From Sinorhizobium garamanticum (GTDB lineage: Bacteria > Pseudomonadota > Alphaproteobacteria > Rhizobiales > Rhizobiaceae): DNA of 64,000 nucleotides. The notes under the pieces are model-generated. The model had not been told where the DNA came from. It saw nothing but the letters and a program-made list of their open reading frames with translations, and made no database searches. Both the position numbers and the translations under genes were made by a program. The stretch lies in the NCBI RefSeq assembly GCF_029892065.1, contig NZ_CP120373.1:3913001-3977000 (forward strand). Reading direction: 5' to 3'. Position 1 is the stretch's first letter, and each line of letters opens with the position of its first letter. Below, in pieces: positions 8,552 through 17,174 of this stretch.

Positions 8552-8894
8552 GCCTGCTCTCTTCCATCGCTGCTGCGCGTTCGCGATCAGGTTTTACGGA
8601 GGTACCGCCACCGGATAGCGCGAAGGCATAAGCAAACAAAAAAAGACCGTCCAGTAAAAACTGAACGGCCGGTGAGCCCTTATACCGAGCTCCAATTGCG
8701 TGCTGAAGGCAAACCTTCGTGAAGTGATGTCATTTAAGTGCCAGCAGGTGGCGCCGAACGCAATCGAAACCGACTGTTAACCTTAATATCGGCGTGGCAC
8801 GAAAATCGCTCCGCAATTCCTGAAATCGAAGAAGCCGCGCCGCTGTGCCAATAAGGAGCAGTGGGAGCCGGATCGACGGAATGAATGGGCCATC
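8552..8894. other. Divergent intergenic region, no gene seen
   Basis: This 343-bp region separates the divergent rhomboid and PAS genes and should hold both promoters. The only structure I see is an imperfect short hairpin near 8647-8672 (gaccgtccagt / actgaacggcc). There is no RIME copy, RNA gene or credible small ORF. Confidence 0.4.
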
Positions 8895-9506
8895 ATGCGC
8901 AGCAAAACAACGACAGAGCTGTTCCAATATTGGAACGCATTGCGGGGTGAACGGGACCTCCCCCGCCGCGACGAGATCGAACCTCAAGAAATTTGTGCGC
9001 TGCTGCCAAGCCTGTTCATCCTTGAACAGCAGCCAAGCGGCGACATCCGCTTCCGGCTCGCCGGCACCCATGTCTGCGCTCTTTTCGGTCGAGAATTGCG
9101 TGGCCAGCCATTTGGCGCGCTGTGGTCCGCCGGCGAAGCGGGCGAAGCCATTCGGATCGCTGATCAGGTAATGACACAACGCTCGCTTGCCGCGCTTTCC
9201 GCCTGTGGTCTGACGGCAGGCGGCGATCGACTGGAGACCGAGTTGCTGCTCACGCCGCTCGGGTCGCCGCAGGGTGACAGCGACCGCATCCTCGGTTCCC
9301 TTGCACCACTGTCACGCCCTTCTTGGCTGCATATGACGCCCGTTGAATGCCTTGTCGCACAAGGCCTACAAATTCTAGGCAGCGGGCGCGGCGGTCGTTC
9401 GGACATGGCTGAGGCTTCCCATGCAGTCGATGCCAAAACGCATCGTGAAGAAATCGGCCGCAAGATCCAGCACCTGCGCATCTTCGAAGGCGGAAGGGAA
9501 CGCTGA
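8895..9506 (+). CDS. PAS domain-containing protein (PAS_5 type)
   Basis: The 203-aa protein resembles the rhizobial and caulobacterial PAS_5 family: LFQYWNALRGERDLPRRDEIEPQEICALLPSLF, then GDIRFRLAGTHVCALFGRELRG, and LLLTPLGS. It has no kinase, GGDEF or DNA-binding module, so it is a stand-alone sensor or adaptor of unknown signal. ATG 8895 gives the usual N-terminus. The next gene on the same strand encodes a PilZ protein, which hints at cyclic-di-GMP or cell-surface signalling, but no direct link is shown. Confidence 0.85.
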   Translation: MRSKTTTELFQYWNALRGERDLPRRDEIEPQEICALLPSLFILEQQPSGDIRFRLAGTHVCALFGRELRGQPFGALWSAGEAGEAIRIADQVMTQRSLAALSACGLTAGGDRLETELLLTPLGSPQGDSDRILGSLAPLSRPSWLHMTPVECLVAQGLQILGSGRGGRSDMAEASHAVDAKTHREEIGRKIQHLRIFEGGRER

Positions 9507-9599
9507 GCCCGGAGGAGGCAGCCAGCCGCTGGCGAACCTTCTATTAACCGAGACCGCCTATACTTTCACAGGCAAGGATACTTCGATCGCAGAGTGACC

Positions 9600-10208
9600 A
9601 TGTTCTCGTTTCAGCACGCACAAAACACCGGCCCGAAGCCGCACCAGGAAAGTGCCTTTCAGCGCGTTTCGGTAAACCTTTCGGGACGGCTGATGCTTGC
9701 CAATCGCGATGAATTTGATTGCACCGCAGTCGACATGTCGCCAGGAGACGTGCTCTTTTCCTCGCCCGCCCGCCCACGGGCCGGCGAGCGGATCGTCGCC
9801 TATGTAGAGCACGTCGGACGTCTCGAGGGCACCGTGTCGCGGCTCGCGGAGCACGCATTCGTCATCCAGCTCAACGCGACCGAGCGAAAGCGCGAGAAGC
9901 TGGCGGCGCAGCTCACCTGGATCGCCAACAAGCACGAGCTCGGACTGCCGGAGGACCGGCGCCATGACCGCCTCATACCGCGCAAGGCTCTGACGGAGCT
10001 CACGCTCGGCACGGGCGACAAATACGCTTGTCGCATTATCGACCTCTCCCTCTCCGGCGCCGCGATCGACATCGAAACCCGGCCCGCGATCGGAACCCCC
10101 GTCAAACTCGGCAACATGAAGGGCAGGATCGTCCGGCACTTCCAGGAAGGCGTGGCGGTCGAATTCTCCGGCATTCAGTCTCGCGAAACACTGGCCGAAT
10201 TCCTTTGA
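9600..10208 (+). CDS. Tandem PilZ domain protein
   Basis: PilZ domains bind cyclic di-GMP. The second domain (about 120-200) has an arginine-rich start, RRHDRLIPRK, and DLSLSGAAIDI, fitting the RxxxR and D/NxSxxG motifs. The first domain (about 20-100) has QRVSVNLSGR and DMSPGDVLF, so it is PilZ-like with a changed glycine motif and may be structural. ATG 9600 is used; GTG 9594 in frame is also possible, and neither has a strong ribosome-binding site. It follows the PAS gene by about 90 bp and precedes a LapG-family peptidase gene. Confidence 0.85.
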   Translation: MFSFQHAQNTGPKPHQESAFQRVSVNLSGRLMLANRDEFDCTAVDMSPGDVLFSSPARPRAGERIVAYVEHVGRLEGTVSRLAEHAFVIQLNATERKREKLAAQLTWIANKHELGLPEDRRHDRLIPRKALTELTLGTGDKYACRIIDLSLSGAAIDIETRPAIGTPVKLGNMKGRIVRHFQEGVAVEFSGIQSRETLAEFL

Positions 10209-10688
10209 GCCGTCGCCCGTAAGCCCGACGACTGCCCGCGCCCAATCTTTTGATATTGCCCCGGATTCACTCCGACTCCGCCATGCGCATCAAGGGCGGC
10301 GGCGGCCGGCGAATAGCCTTTTCATGCGATCACAATCATTCACCGGCGACTAAGGCGCGCATCCTTGTAGGCGTCGCTTGCGGCCGAGACGAGCCATCGT
10401 GAACACGATGAGCCGGCGCTAGCACGGCGCCCCTGGCATGACCGTCGAGCGCTTCTGAAATATTTTCGGAGGAATTTCCCGCGCCATGCCCCTCCGAGCT
10501 CAGAATTTGGCGTAAATCCCGGTTCTAACAGTCGCTATCCACGATCTCAGATTTCCGCAACTCGCCCAGGTCATTGACACAACCGCTCCAGCCACGATCT
10601 GGCTTTTCGCTTTAAATTACCGTTGTTTTTCAGAACGATAACAATCTTGCATCGCTCCCTTCTGGTCTCCGCACGGTGAAATTTCATT
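10209..10688. other. Long non-coding gap after the PilZ gene
   Basis: The full gap to the next gene is 630 bp. This first part has a short hairpin just after the PilZ stop (GTCG...CGAC, about 10211-10231) and a perfect 7-bp inverted repeat CATCGTG-aa-CACGATG near 10396-10411. No ORF with a ribosome-binding site is visible. The second part of the gap holds the phased repeats annotated next. Confidence 0.4.
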
Positions 10689-10761
10689 AAAATTTGAATC
10701 AAATTTTATTCTTATTTGATCTGCTTTTTATTCTTATTTTCTGCGCATACTATTCTTATTT
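10689..10761 (+). promoter_or_regulatory. Palindrome plus three 22-bp-phased direct repeats
   Basis: AAAATTTGA-a-TCAAATTTT (10689-10707) is a perfect 9-bp inverted repeat. It runs directly into three identical 11-mers TATTCTTATTT at 10707, 10729 and 10751, exactly 22 bp apart, or about two helical turns. The stretch is strikingly AT-rich in a GC-rich genome. It lies 78-150 bp before the start of the BTLCP peptidase gene, so it is probably a regulator-binding array for that promoter. This role is inference. Confidence 0.6.
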
Positions 10762-10838
10762 GTACTTGTTTTTACCTCGCTTCTTCGCCGCGGATAAAAA
10801 ACTCTGTGCCATTGTCGAACCATAACGGGGAGACAAAA

Positions 10839-11447
10839 ATGCACAAAGCCATCACCAAGACGATTGCGGTCGCAGCCCTTTTCGTCGGTTTCCTGACCGA
10901 GGCAGCCCTCGCCCTTCCGGCGAACATCGCGGTGGGCGGCACCACCAATCCGCCGATCGGTCACTACGAATTTTGCAAGCGCAATCCGTCCGAATGCACC
11001 GCCAATGGAACCGATGGCGGCCCGATGGTTCTGACCCGCGAGGGATGGCAGAAAATTCTCGAGATCAACTATGAGGTCAACCAGGCCGTGACCCCGATGA
11101 CGGATATGGAGATCCATGGCGTCGAGGAAGAATGGTCCTATCCGGACACCATCGGCGACTGCGAGGACTATGTGCTCCTCAAGCGTCGCAAGTTGATCGA
11201 GCGCGGCTTTTCTCCCGCCGATCTGTTGATAACCGTCGTGCTGCAGCCGAACGGCGACGGCCATGCGGTTCTGACGGTACGCACCGACCGCGGCGACTTC
11301 ATACTCGACAACATGCGCAGCAAGATACTTAGCTGGTCGGAGACCGAATACACCTTCCTGAAGCGGCAGTCCTCCGAAAATGCCGGGCGCTGGGTGAAAC
11401 TGCAGGACGGCCGCGCCGTTGCAGTCGGCAGCGTAAAGACGCAGTAG
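10839..11447 (+). CDS. Transglutaminase-like cysteine peptidase (BTLCP, LapG family)
   Basis: A periplasmic cysteine peptidase of the BTLCP/C93 family, which includes LapG, the protease that clips surface adhesins. The 202-aa protein has a signal peptide (cleavage near LALPA, about residue 26) and the triad Cys108 in GDCEDYV, His142 in GHAVLTV and Asp157 in LDNM. ATG 10839 has a GGGGAG site and yields the signal peptide; the longer frame upstream does not. Neither LapD nor a large adhesin is nearby, so whether it acts like LapG is open. The PilZ gene upstream makes a link to cyclic-di-GMP output plausible. Confidence 0.88.
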   Translation: MHKAITKTIAVAALFVGFLTEAALALPANIAVGGTTNPPIGHYEFCKRNPSECTANGTDGGPMVLTREGWQKILEINYEVNQAVTPMTDMEIHGVEEEWSYPDTIGDCEDYVLLKRRKLIERGFSPADLLITVVLQPNGDGHAVLTVRTDRGDFILDNMRSKILSWSETEYTFLKRQSSENAGRWVKLQDGRAVAVGSVKTQ

Positions 11448-11530
11448 AGGCGCTTTATCGAGAAACCCGTCCACTGATGACATCTATCGGGCTTCGGTCA
11501 GTTCCGCGTTCCCCGTGTCGACCAAGCCTC

Positions 11531-11636
11531 CACAGCCGCGCGTGCAATCGGACGCGCAAAGGTCGCTGTAGTACTTTGAATTGCTGCATGATTTTCTCCT
11601 TAAATCGATTCCGATTTTAGGAATCATGCAGTAGCC
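11531..11636 (-). repeat. RIME-like intergenic repeat
   Basis: A full copy in reverse orientation: cacagccgcgcgtgcaatcg, gacgcgcaaaggtcgctgta, cactttgaattgctgcatg-type spacer, and catgcagtagcc at the end. It fills most of the 381-bp gap 11448-11828 after the BTLCP gene and may act as its transcript end. Confidence 0.85.
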
Positions 11637-11828
11637 GGTTCCGTTGTCCCCGGGACCGGCGCTTCTTTTTCGGAGGAGCCGGCCGGGCCGGTCCTCACCC
11701 AAGAAGCATTTCACCGAAAATTAACCATCTTCGTCGACCGTCGAAGGCGACATCCGGCCCGATCACTTCCTTGTCCCCGAGACCGGATCAAGCGCACAAC
11801 AACAAGCCACCGCGACGGACGATCCTGC

Positions 11829-12560
11829 ATGAATGCGCCATCCAGTGGCCCCGAACCGGAACTTTCGCCACTCCTCTCGCCACGCCTCCTCTACAAGGTT
11901 ACCGCGGTTGTCGCCCTGCTGGCGGCTCTGACCACGATCGTCTCGCTTTCCGGACACCGGCTTGGAGAAAAGCTCGCGCTCGCTGGACACACCTCCAGTC
12001 AAGAGATCTACGACATCTTCATCGGACAGGATCACTTGCGGCTACCGGCCAACATGATCCGCTTCGAAAGCCAGCGCGGGACCAGCATTGCCGAGCGCAT
12101 CGACCTTTACCTGACCTGGCCGGCGCTCGAAGGCTATGGCGAGAATACCCGGAACCTGTTTGATGACATCAATCGACCGGAAAACCTGATCTTTCTGCAA
12201 CTCTCGCAGAGTACGATGTCGCAAGACATGTCAGGACGACTGGAGCCTATCTATCGCCATGTCCTGAGCAATGAGGTGCTGCCCGGCCCCGCCGGGTTGG
12301 TTCGGCACGACGCCAAGTCCAACACAAGCTACGCTGGTGAAGTTTTCTTCACCGCGGACCGTGCCGGGCGACCGCCTTACGTCCTGCGCTGCACCCTGCC
12401 CGCGGATGCCGAAGCATCGACGAGCGCCGACTGCCAGCGCGACGTGCACGTCGGCAAGGATCTCACCGCTCTCTACCGTTTTTCGAGCAAGCTGCTGCCG
12501 CAATGGCGATTGATCGACGATTCCGTGGAAACCTTTGTCCGCAGCCGGCTGGCGCCCTGA
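11829..12560 (+). CDS. Conserved hypothetical membrane-anchored protein
   Basis: I do not recognise the family. The 243-aa product has a short cytoplasmic N-terminus rich in Pro and Ser, one membrane segment at about residues 22-42, and a roughly 200-residue extracytoplasmic part. That part includes two cysteines (LRCTLP and ADCQRDV) that could form a disulfide, and ends with WRLIDDSVETFVRSRLAP. This looks like an exported, membrane-tethered protein. It precedes the D,D-carboxypeptidase gene by 180 bp, so an envelope role is possible but unproven. ATG 11829 gives a sound N-terminus. Confidence 0.7.
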   Translation: MNAPSSGPEPELSPLLSPRLLYKVTAVVALLAALTTIVSLSGHRLGEKLALAGHTSSQEIYDIFIGQDHLRLPANMIRFESQRGTSIAERIDLYLTWPALEGYGENTRNLFDDINRPENLIFLQLSQSTMSQDMSGRLEPIYRHVLSNEVLPGPAGLVRHDAKSNTSYAGEVFFTADRAGRPPYVLRCTLPADAEASTSADCQRDVHVGKDLTALYRFSSKLLPQWRLIDDSVETFVRSRLAP

Positions 12561-12740
12561 TTTTGTCCAAGAGTCGTGGTGCAGGCGAAGTGCCGACCCG
12601 CTTGGGTCGACCGGTGCCGTTCCCGAACAAGCGGCCCGCCCCAGGAAACCAATCATTCATCATAAACCGATTGGTAACGCTATCCCGATACTGTCGCAGG
12701 AACGATCGTTCCGACGACGCGTCCGGACGGCATCCATGAA

Positions 12741-14231
12741 ATGAGAATAAAGAGCAGCGTAGTGTCTCGATCCGTTTTTTTTGATATCGCGAAACGCCCG
12801 TTTGGGGCCTTTTCAAAAATCGCAGGACGGATTGTCCTCGCCGGCGCCATTGCCGTATTGGCCCTCGCCGCACCGGCAAACGCCAATCCGAAATACGCCG
12901 GCATCGTCGTCGATGCGAAGACCGGCAAGGTGCTTTACGGCGAGGATGCAGACGAGTTGCGCTATCCGGCCTCTCTCACCAAGATGATGACGCTGTATCT
13001 GGCGTTCGAAGCGCTGGAAGCCGGACGGATCAGCAAGTCCACGCCGGTTCCGTTCTCCAAGAACGCTTCGGCAGAACCTCCGTCGAAGCTGGGTGTGCGA
13101 GCCGGCAAGTCGATCACCGTCGAGCAGGCGATCCTTTCGCTCGTGACGCGCTCTGCCAACGACGCCGCCACGGCGCTGGGCGAACTCCTGGGCGGTTCCG
13201 AACAGCGTTTTGCCCGGATGATGACCAACAAGGCACGCGCGCTCGGCATGACGCACACGACCTATCGCAATGCCAACGGCCTGCCGAACCCGGAGCAGAA
13301 GACGACCGCCCGTGACCAGGCGCGGCTCGGCATCGCGCTGCGGCAGCACTTTCCCCAATATTATGACTATTTCTCTACGCGGAGCTTCCGTTTCGGTAAG
13401 CAGACGATCGGCAACCATAACCGGCTGCTTGGCAATGTCCGCGGTGTCGACGGCATCAAAACCGGTTACACCCGCGCCTCGGGTTTCAACCTGGTGACCT
13501 CGGCACAGCTTGACGGACGCAGCATTGTCGCCGTCGTGCTGGGCGGAACGTCCGGTGGTTCCCGCGACGCCCAGATGCGTAAGCTCGTCGCCAAATACAT
13601 GCCGGCCGCTTCGCGGCGTGGAGGCGGCAACCTGATCGCCCAAACGCCGACCGCCGAACCGCCCGTCGCCGCCGTCGCGCAGGCTGAAGTGAAGCCTGCG
13701 GCAGCGCCCGTCGCCGTCGCTTCCGCTGCCATGGATCTGCCCAACACCGGCCCGGTTCCGGATTTCCGCTACAGCGGCGAAAGCTCGAGCCGCATGGAAA
13801 TGGCCTACGCGGCAACGAAGCCGGCGTCCGACAATCCCGTGCTTACGGGCAAGATCGCGCCGAACACACTTGAAGCCCAGAGCGCCAAGCTCGCCGCGCA
13901 GCCGGCGGCCGAGGATGTCGATACACAGATCACCAACTCGGTTGCCGCCAAGGTTGAGGCCCAGCCGGAAGAACAGGCCCAACCGCAGGGCTGGGTCATC
14001 CAGATTGGTGCGACGCCCGACAAGGCGCAGGCGATGACGCTTCTCGGCAACGCCAAGGAGAAGGGCGGCAAGACATTACGCAATGCGACACCGTTTACCG
14101 TCGCCTTCTCGAACGGCGGTGGCCAAGTCTACCGCGCACGTTTCGGCGGCTTCGACGACCAGGACAAGGCCGTCAATGCATGCAAAGTATTGAAGAAGAA
14201 GGGTTTCTCTTGCTGGGCGAGCCAGCAGTGA
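12741..14231 (+). CDS. D-alanyl-D-alanine carboxypeptidase with SPOR domain
   Basis: A periplasmic penicillin-binding protein of the S11 (DacA-like) family that trims the terminal D-Ala of peptidoglycan pentapeptides. The 496-aa protein has a signal segment (about 30-48, ending APANAN), the SxxK motif SLTK (Ser78-Lys81), SAN (138-140) and KTG (240-242). A low-complexity Ala/Pro/Val linker follows, and the last 80 residues (QGWVIQIGATPDK to FSCWASQQ) form a SPOR domain, which binds denuded septal glycan and suggests recruitment to division sites. A strong terminator follows directly. Confidence 0.94.
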   Translation: MRIKSSVVSRSVFFDIAKRPFGAFSKIAGRIVLAGAIAVLALAAPANANPKYAGIVVDAKTGKVLYGEDADELRYPASLTKMMTLYLAFEALEAGRISKSTPVPFSKNASAEPPSKLGVRAGKSITVEQAILSLVTRSANDAATALGELLGGSEQRFARMMTNKARALGMTHTTYRNANGLPNPEQKTTARDQARLGIALRQHFPQYYDYFSTRSFRFGKQTIGNHNRLLGNVRGVDGIKTGYTRASGFNLVTSAQLDGRSIVAVVLGGTSGGSRDAQMRKLVAKYMPAASRRGGGNLIAQTPTAEPPVAAVAQAEVKPAAAPVAVASAAMDLPNTGPVPDFRYSGESSSRMEMAYAATKPASDNPVLTGKIAPNTLEAQSAKLAAQPAAEDVDTQITNSVAAKVEAQPEEQAQPQGWVIQIGATPDKAQAMTLLGNAKEKGGKTLRNATPFTVAFSNGGGQVYRARFGGFDDQDKAVNACKVLKKKGFSCWASQQ

Positions 14232-14246
14232 CAAACACGACTTTCT

Positions 14247-14280
14247 GACGGCCGGGTGCGTTTTGCCCGGCCGTCTTCCT
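14247..14280 (+). terminator. Rho-independent terminator of the carboxypeptidase gene
   Basis: GACGGCCGGG (14247-14256) pairs perfectly with CCCGGCCGTC (14266-14275) around a 9-base loop, followed by ttcctc. It starts 16 bp after the stop codon of the carboxypeptidase gene. Confidence 0.8.
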
Positions 14281-14309
14281 CGGATTTGTACAGCGTAACG
14301 AGGTTGGTC

Positions 14310-14579
14310 ATGGCAGTGAACGAAAATGTTCCCGGTGTTACCGTGATGCCGGGAAAGAGAACGAGATCCACGCGCATCGGTCTGCATCCCTTGCATGAGG
14401 CCGCCATGCGCATCGCCGACATCGGCTTGAACCGCTCGAAAGCGAAGACGCGTGATCTCGTCGGCATGCTTTTGACGCATGGCGCGCGCGCCTGGCGCTC
14501 GACCCAGCCCCGCGCCGGCATCCACCTGCATGTGACTGCGCCCGGCCGTCGCTATCCGCTCCGATTGCGCATCCACTGA
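14310..14579 (+). CDS. Small conserved-looking hypothetical protein (89 aa)
   Basis: No family is recognised. The product begins MAVNENVPGVTVMPGKRTRS, is basic (many Arg, Lys and His) and has no membrane segment. The middle LHEAAMRIADIGLNRSKAKTRDLVGMLL is probably helical, so a nucleic-acid or ribosome-related role is conceivable but not shown. ATG 14310 is preferred over the in-frame upstream start at 14256 because an aacgagg site lies 6-12 bases before it and the upstream extension runs back into the terminator. Confidence 0.65.
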   Translation: MAVNENVPGVTVMPGKRTRSTRIGLHPLHEAAMRIADIGLNRSKAKTRDLVGMLLTHGARAWRSTQPRAGIHLHVTAPGRRYPLRLRIH

Positions 14580-14654
14580 TTTCCAGGAATTGTCCGGGGG
14601 CCGTCCCCCGCAATTTCGGGCGGGGAAAACCGCTACACACTCTTCCCGGATTGC

Positions 14655-15092
14655 TTACAGAAGGCCGAGTTCCGCCAGTTCGCGCCGCAGTTCCAGCGGC
14701 ATATCCGCCTCGCCGGAGGAAAGCGAAGCGAGATCGCGCGGCGCCTCCTTGTCCTGCAGATAGCGCCATCCCTGGAAAGCACGGCGTGGCTGGAGTTCGG
14801 TTTCGACCACTTCCGGTCCGAGGATGAGATTGCAGCGGCCGATGCCCTCGCTGTCGGTGAAGGTTTCGATACCAATCAAAGACTGCCGCGCCTGCACATG
14901 CCCCTTGATCACCCAATAGAGTGAACCGCCGGCAAGGAGTTCCTCGGTACGTTTCGGAACCATCCGGGTCGTATGGAACGAGTGGGGCTCCTGCCCGGCC
15001 GCGATCGCAGCGAGCGCCTTGCGCGACACCCACTCACGCAAGTCCTCGACCGATTCTGCGCCGACGCAGAGCTTTATGAGATGCAACGCCAT
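14655..15092 (-). CDS. DUF1489 family protein
   Basis: The 145-aa product matches DUF1489, a family of unknown function found almost only in alphaproteobacteria: MALHLIKLCVGAESVEDLREW, then HTTRMVPKRTEELLAGGSLYWVIKG, ETFTDSEGIGRCNLILGPEV and RRAFQGWRYL. It is soluble, with no signal peptide. The gene is monocistronic or the downstream member of a minus-strand pair with sdaA, although about 150 bp separate them. Confidence 0.88.
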   Translation of the reverse strand: MALHLIKLCVGAESVEDLREWVSRKALAAIAAGQEPHSFHTTRMVPKRTEELLAGGSLYWVIKGHVQARQSLIGIETFTDSEGIGRCNLILGPEVVETELQPRRAFQGWRYLQDKEAPRDLASLSSGEADMPLELRRELAELGLL

Positions 15093-15239
15093 GAGAGACC
15101 TTGAACACCTGTCCGCCGGCCGCGGTCAAGCGTGTTGAACCTGTTCGTCCACAAGAGCCCCTCAGCCGACCTCATGATCCTATAGCAGGATTGGGGCAGA
15201 AAACTGCGTGGATCGCGCCGACGGCTCCCGCCGAAAGTG

Positions 15240-16640
15240 TCAGCACTCGACGACGTTCACCGCGAGCCCGCCAGTGGAGGTTTCCTTGTATTTCTCATTC
15301 ATGTCTACGCCGGTCTGCCGCATGGTCTCGATGCAGGCGTCGAGCGGTACGAAGTGCTTGCCATCGCCCTTGAGGGCGAGCGAGGCCGCGGTAACCGCCT
15401 TGACGGCGCCAAGGGCGTTGCGCTCGATGCACGGCACCTGCACGAGCCCGGCGACAGGATCGCAGGTCATGCCAAGGTGGTGTTCGAGCGCGATCTCAGC
15501 GGCGTTCTCGATCTGCTCTGGCGTGCCTCCCATCACGGCGGCAAGGCCTGCAGCCGCCATCGCCGAGGCCGAGCCGACCTCGCCTTGACAGCCGACCTCC
15601 GCGCCGGAGATCGAAGCATTGTGCTTTATGATGCCGCCAACGGCTGCGGCGGTCAGCAGGTAATCGCGAATGCCCTCCTGGTCGGCATCGTCATGGAAAT
15701 GCATGTAATAGCGGATGGTCGCCGGGACGACGCCGGCGGCGCCATTCGTCGGCGAGGTGACAACCCGGCCGCCGGCCGCATTCTCCTCGTTGACCGCCAT
15801 CGCGTAGACGCTCAACCAATCGTTTGCGAGCAGCGGGTTGGTCTTGTTGGATCGCCACTCCTCCTGAAGCTTGTCGTGAATCGAACGCGCACGCCGGCGA
15901 ACCTTCAGTCCGCCCGGCATGATGCCGTCCTGGCTCAAGCCCCGGTCGATACAGCTCTTCATCGCTTCCCAGATGCGGTCGAGGCCGGCGTCGAGCTCTT
16001 CCCTCGACATCGTACACTCCTCGTTTGCCCTCTTCATCTGGGCAATGGTGAGCCCCGAACGAGCGGCCATCTCGAGCATCTGCTGCGCCGTCGCGAAAGG
16101 ATAAGGCACCTTTACGCCCGCGGGCTTGTTCTTGGCGGCGCGCATCGCCTCAAGCTCCGTGTCGGTCACGACGAAGCCGCCGCCGATCGAATAATAGATC
16201 CGCTTCAATAGTAGCCGTCCGTCGCGATCGAGGGCCGAGAAGGACATGCCGTTGGCATGGCCGGGCAAAGGCACTTTCTTGTCAAAGACGAGGTCCGTTT
16301 CCGGCTGGAACGCGTAGGGCGGATGTCCGGCGGGCGTAATGCGGCCCGTGCGTTCCACCTCGTCGATGATTGCATCCATGCTGTCGGGATCGACGAGATC
16401 CGGACGCTCGCCCATCAGTCCGAGGATAACCGCACGACCCGTGCCGTGGCCGATGCCCGTGTGCGCAAGCGAACCGTGCAGGCTGACCTTGATGGCGGCG
16501 ACGCTCGCATGTGTCGGTCGCGGCCAGTCATCGGAAAGGATGAGGTCGAGGAACCTGTTTGCCGCCGACATCGGTCCCATCGTGTGCGAACTCGAAGGAC
16601 CGATACCGATCTTGAAAACGTCAAAGACGGAAAGAAACAT
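15240..16640 (-). CDS. sdaA: L-serine ammonia-lyase (iron-sulfur type)
   Basis: This cytosolic enzyme deaminates L-serine to pyruvate and ammonia using a [4Fe-4S] cluster. The 466-aa single-chain form has the beta domain first ([16 protein letters not shown] near residue 14) and the alpha domain second, with [30 protein letters not shown] and [16 protein letters not shown] supplying cluster cysteines. ATG 16640 ([12 protein letters not shown]) is the standard start; the frame extends seven codons further without support. An AT-rich inverted repeat (CCTAAATATATAGG, 16723-16736) lies about 85 bp upstream and overlaps a possible -10 element. Confidence 0.96.
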   Translation of the reverse strand: MFLSVFDVFKIGIGPSSSHTMGPMSAANRFLDLILSDDWPRPTHASVAAIKVSLHGSLAHTGIGHGTGRAVILGLMGERPDLVDPDSMDAIIDEVERTGRITPAGHPPYAFQPETDLVFDKKVPLPGHANGMSFSALDRDGRLLLKRIYYSIGGGFVVTDTELEAMRAAKNKPAGVKVPYPFATAQQMLEMAARSGLTIAQMKRANEECTMSREELDAGLDRIWEAMKSCIDRGLSQDGIMPGGLKVRRRARSIHDKLQEEWRSNKTNPLLANDWLSVYAMAVNEENAAGGRVVTSPTNGAAGVVPATIRYYMHFHDDADQEGIRDYLLTAAAVGGIIKHNASISGAEVGCQGEVGSASAMAAAGLAAVMGGTPEQIENAAEIALEHHLGMTCDPVAGLVQVPCIERNALGAVKAVTAASLALKGDGKHFVPLDACIETMRQTGVDMNEKYKETSTGGLAVNVVEC

Positions 16641-16898
16641 AAACTGCCTGCCCCGGAGCACGGAAACGTTGCAACGCCAACGCCCGCTTGGCTCCCCTTT
16701 AGGCGCCAGCGGTGTCGGTTTTCCTAAATATATAGGATCAAACCATAAGCCATCCCATCCCCATCGATCAGGCGATCAACCGACATCGGATTCTGTTCGT
16801 GCGACATGATGCGAAAGCGAGTTGTGAGAAATGGCCGCCATCGAATCAAAACGACGCGGTCTTGGGAAACCGCGTCGCCCTGATGGTATGCTTCGATC

Positions 16899-17000
16899 TC
16901 AAAGGCCGCCGAAAAGATGGGCCAGGACCAGAACGCCTGCGAAACCAGCCACGGCGCGAACAGTCACGCCCCAGCACGACTTCTGTATTGTATTGTCCAT
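16899..17000 (-). CDS. Small hydrophobic membrane protein (33 aa)
   Basis: A 34-codon frame encodes MDNTIQKSCWGVTVRAVAGF followed by AGVLVLAHLFGGL. It has a short polar N-terminus and one membrane helix (about residues 11-30). A GGAGAC ribosome-binding site lies 4 bases before the ATG. It sits in the 534-bp gap 16641-17174 between sdaA and the DUF599 gene, where nothing else codes. Similar tiny single-span proteins are common in rhizobia, but I cannot name a family. The clean Shine-Dalgarno site and hydrophobic pattern argue that it is real. Confidence 0.6.
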   Translation of the reverse strand: MDNTIQKSCWGVTVRAVAGFAGVLVLAHLFGGL

Positions 17001-17174
17001 GATGTCTCCGAGTACCCAGCGGTCGGCGGGCACAGCATTCGCTGCCCGCGCATGCGCCATGCATACTGAAGAATGTGTTAAGCCGCAACTTCGAAATATG
17101 GCAAAATCGTGTCAAGGCGACAGCGGGCTCGCGCCGATCTTGCATTTTCAAACAGCCATGCCAAAAACGCCTGC

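Noticed and set aside
8640..8675. Terminator-like hairpin near the rhomboid start
   Set aside because: The arms (gaccgtccagt / actgaacggcc) have mismatches, and the site is upstream of both divergent genes, where a terminator would serve no visible gene.
12813..13982. 389-codon minus-strand frame
   Set aside because: Antisense shadow of the D,D-carboxypeptidase gene, which has complete SxxK, SxN and KTG motifs.
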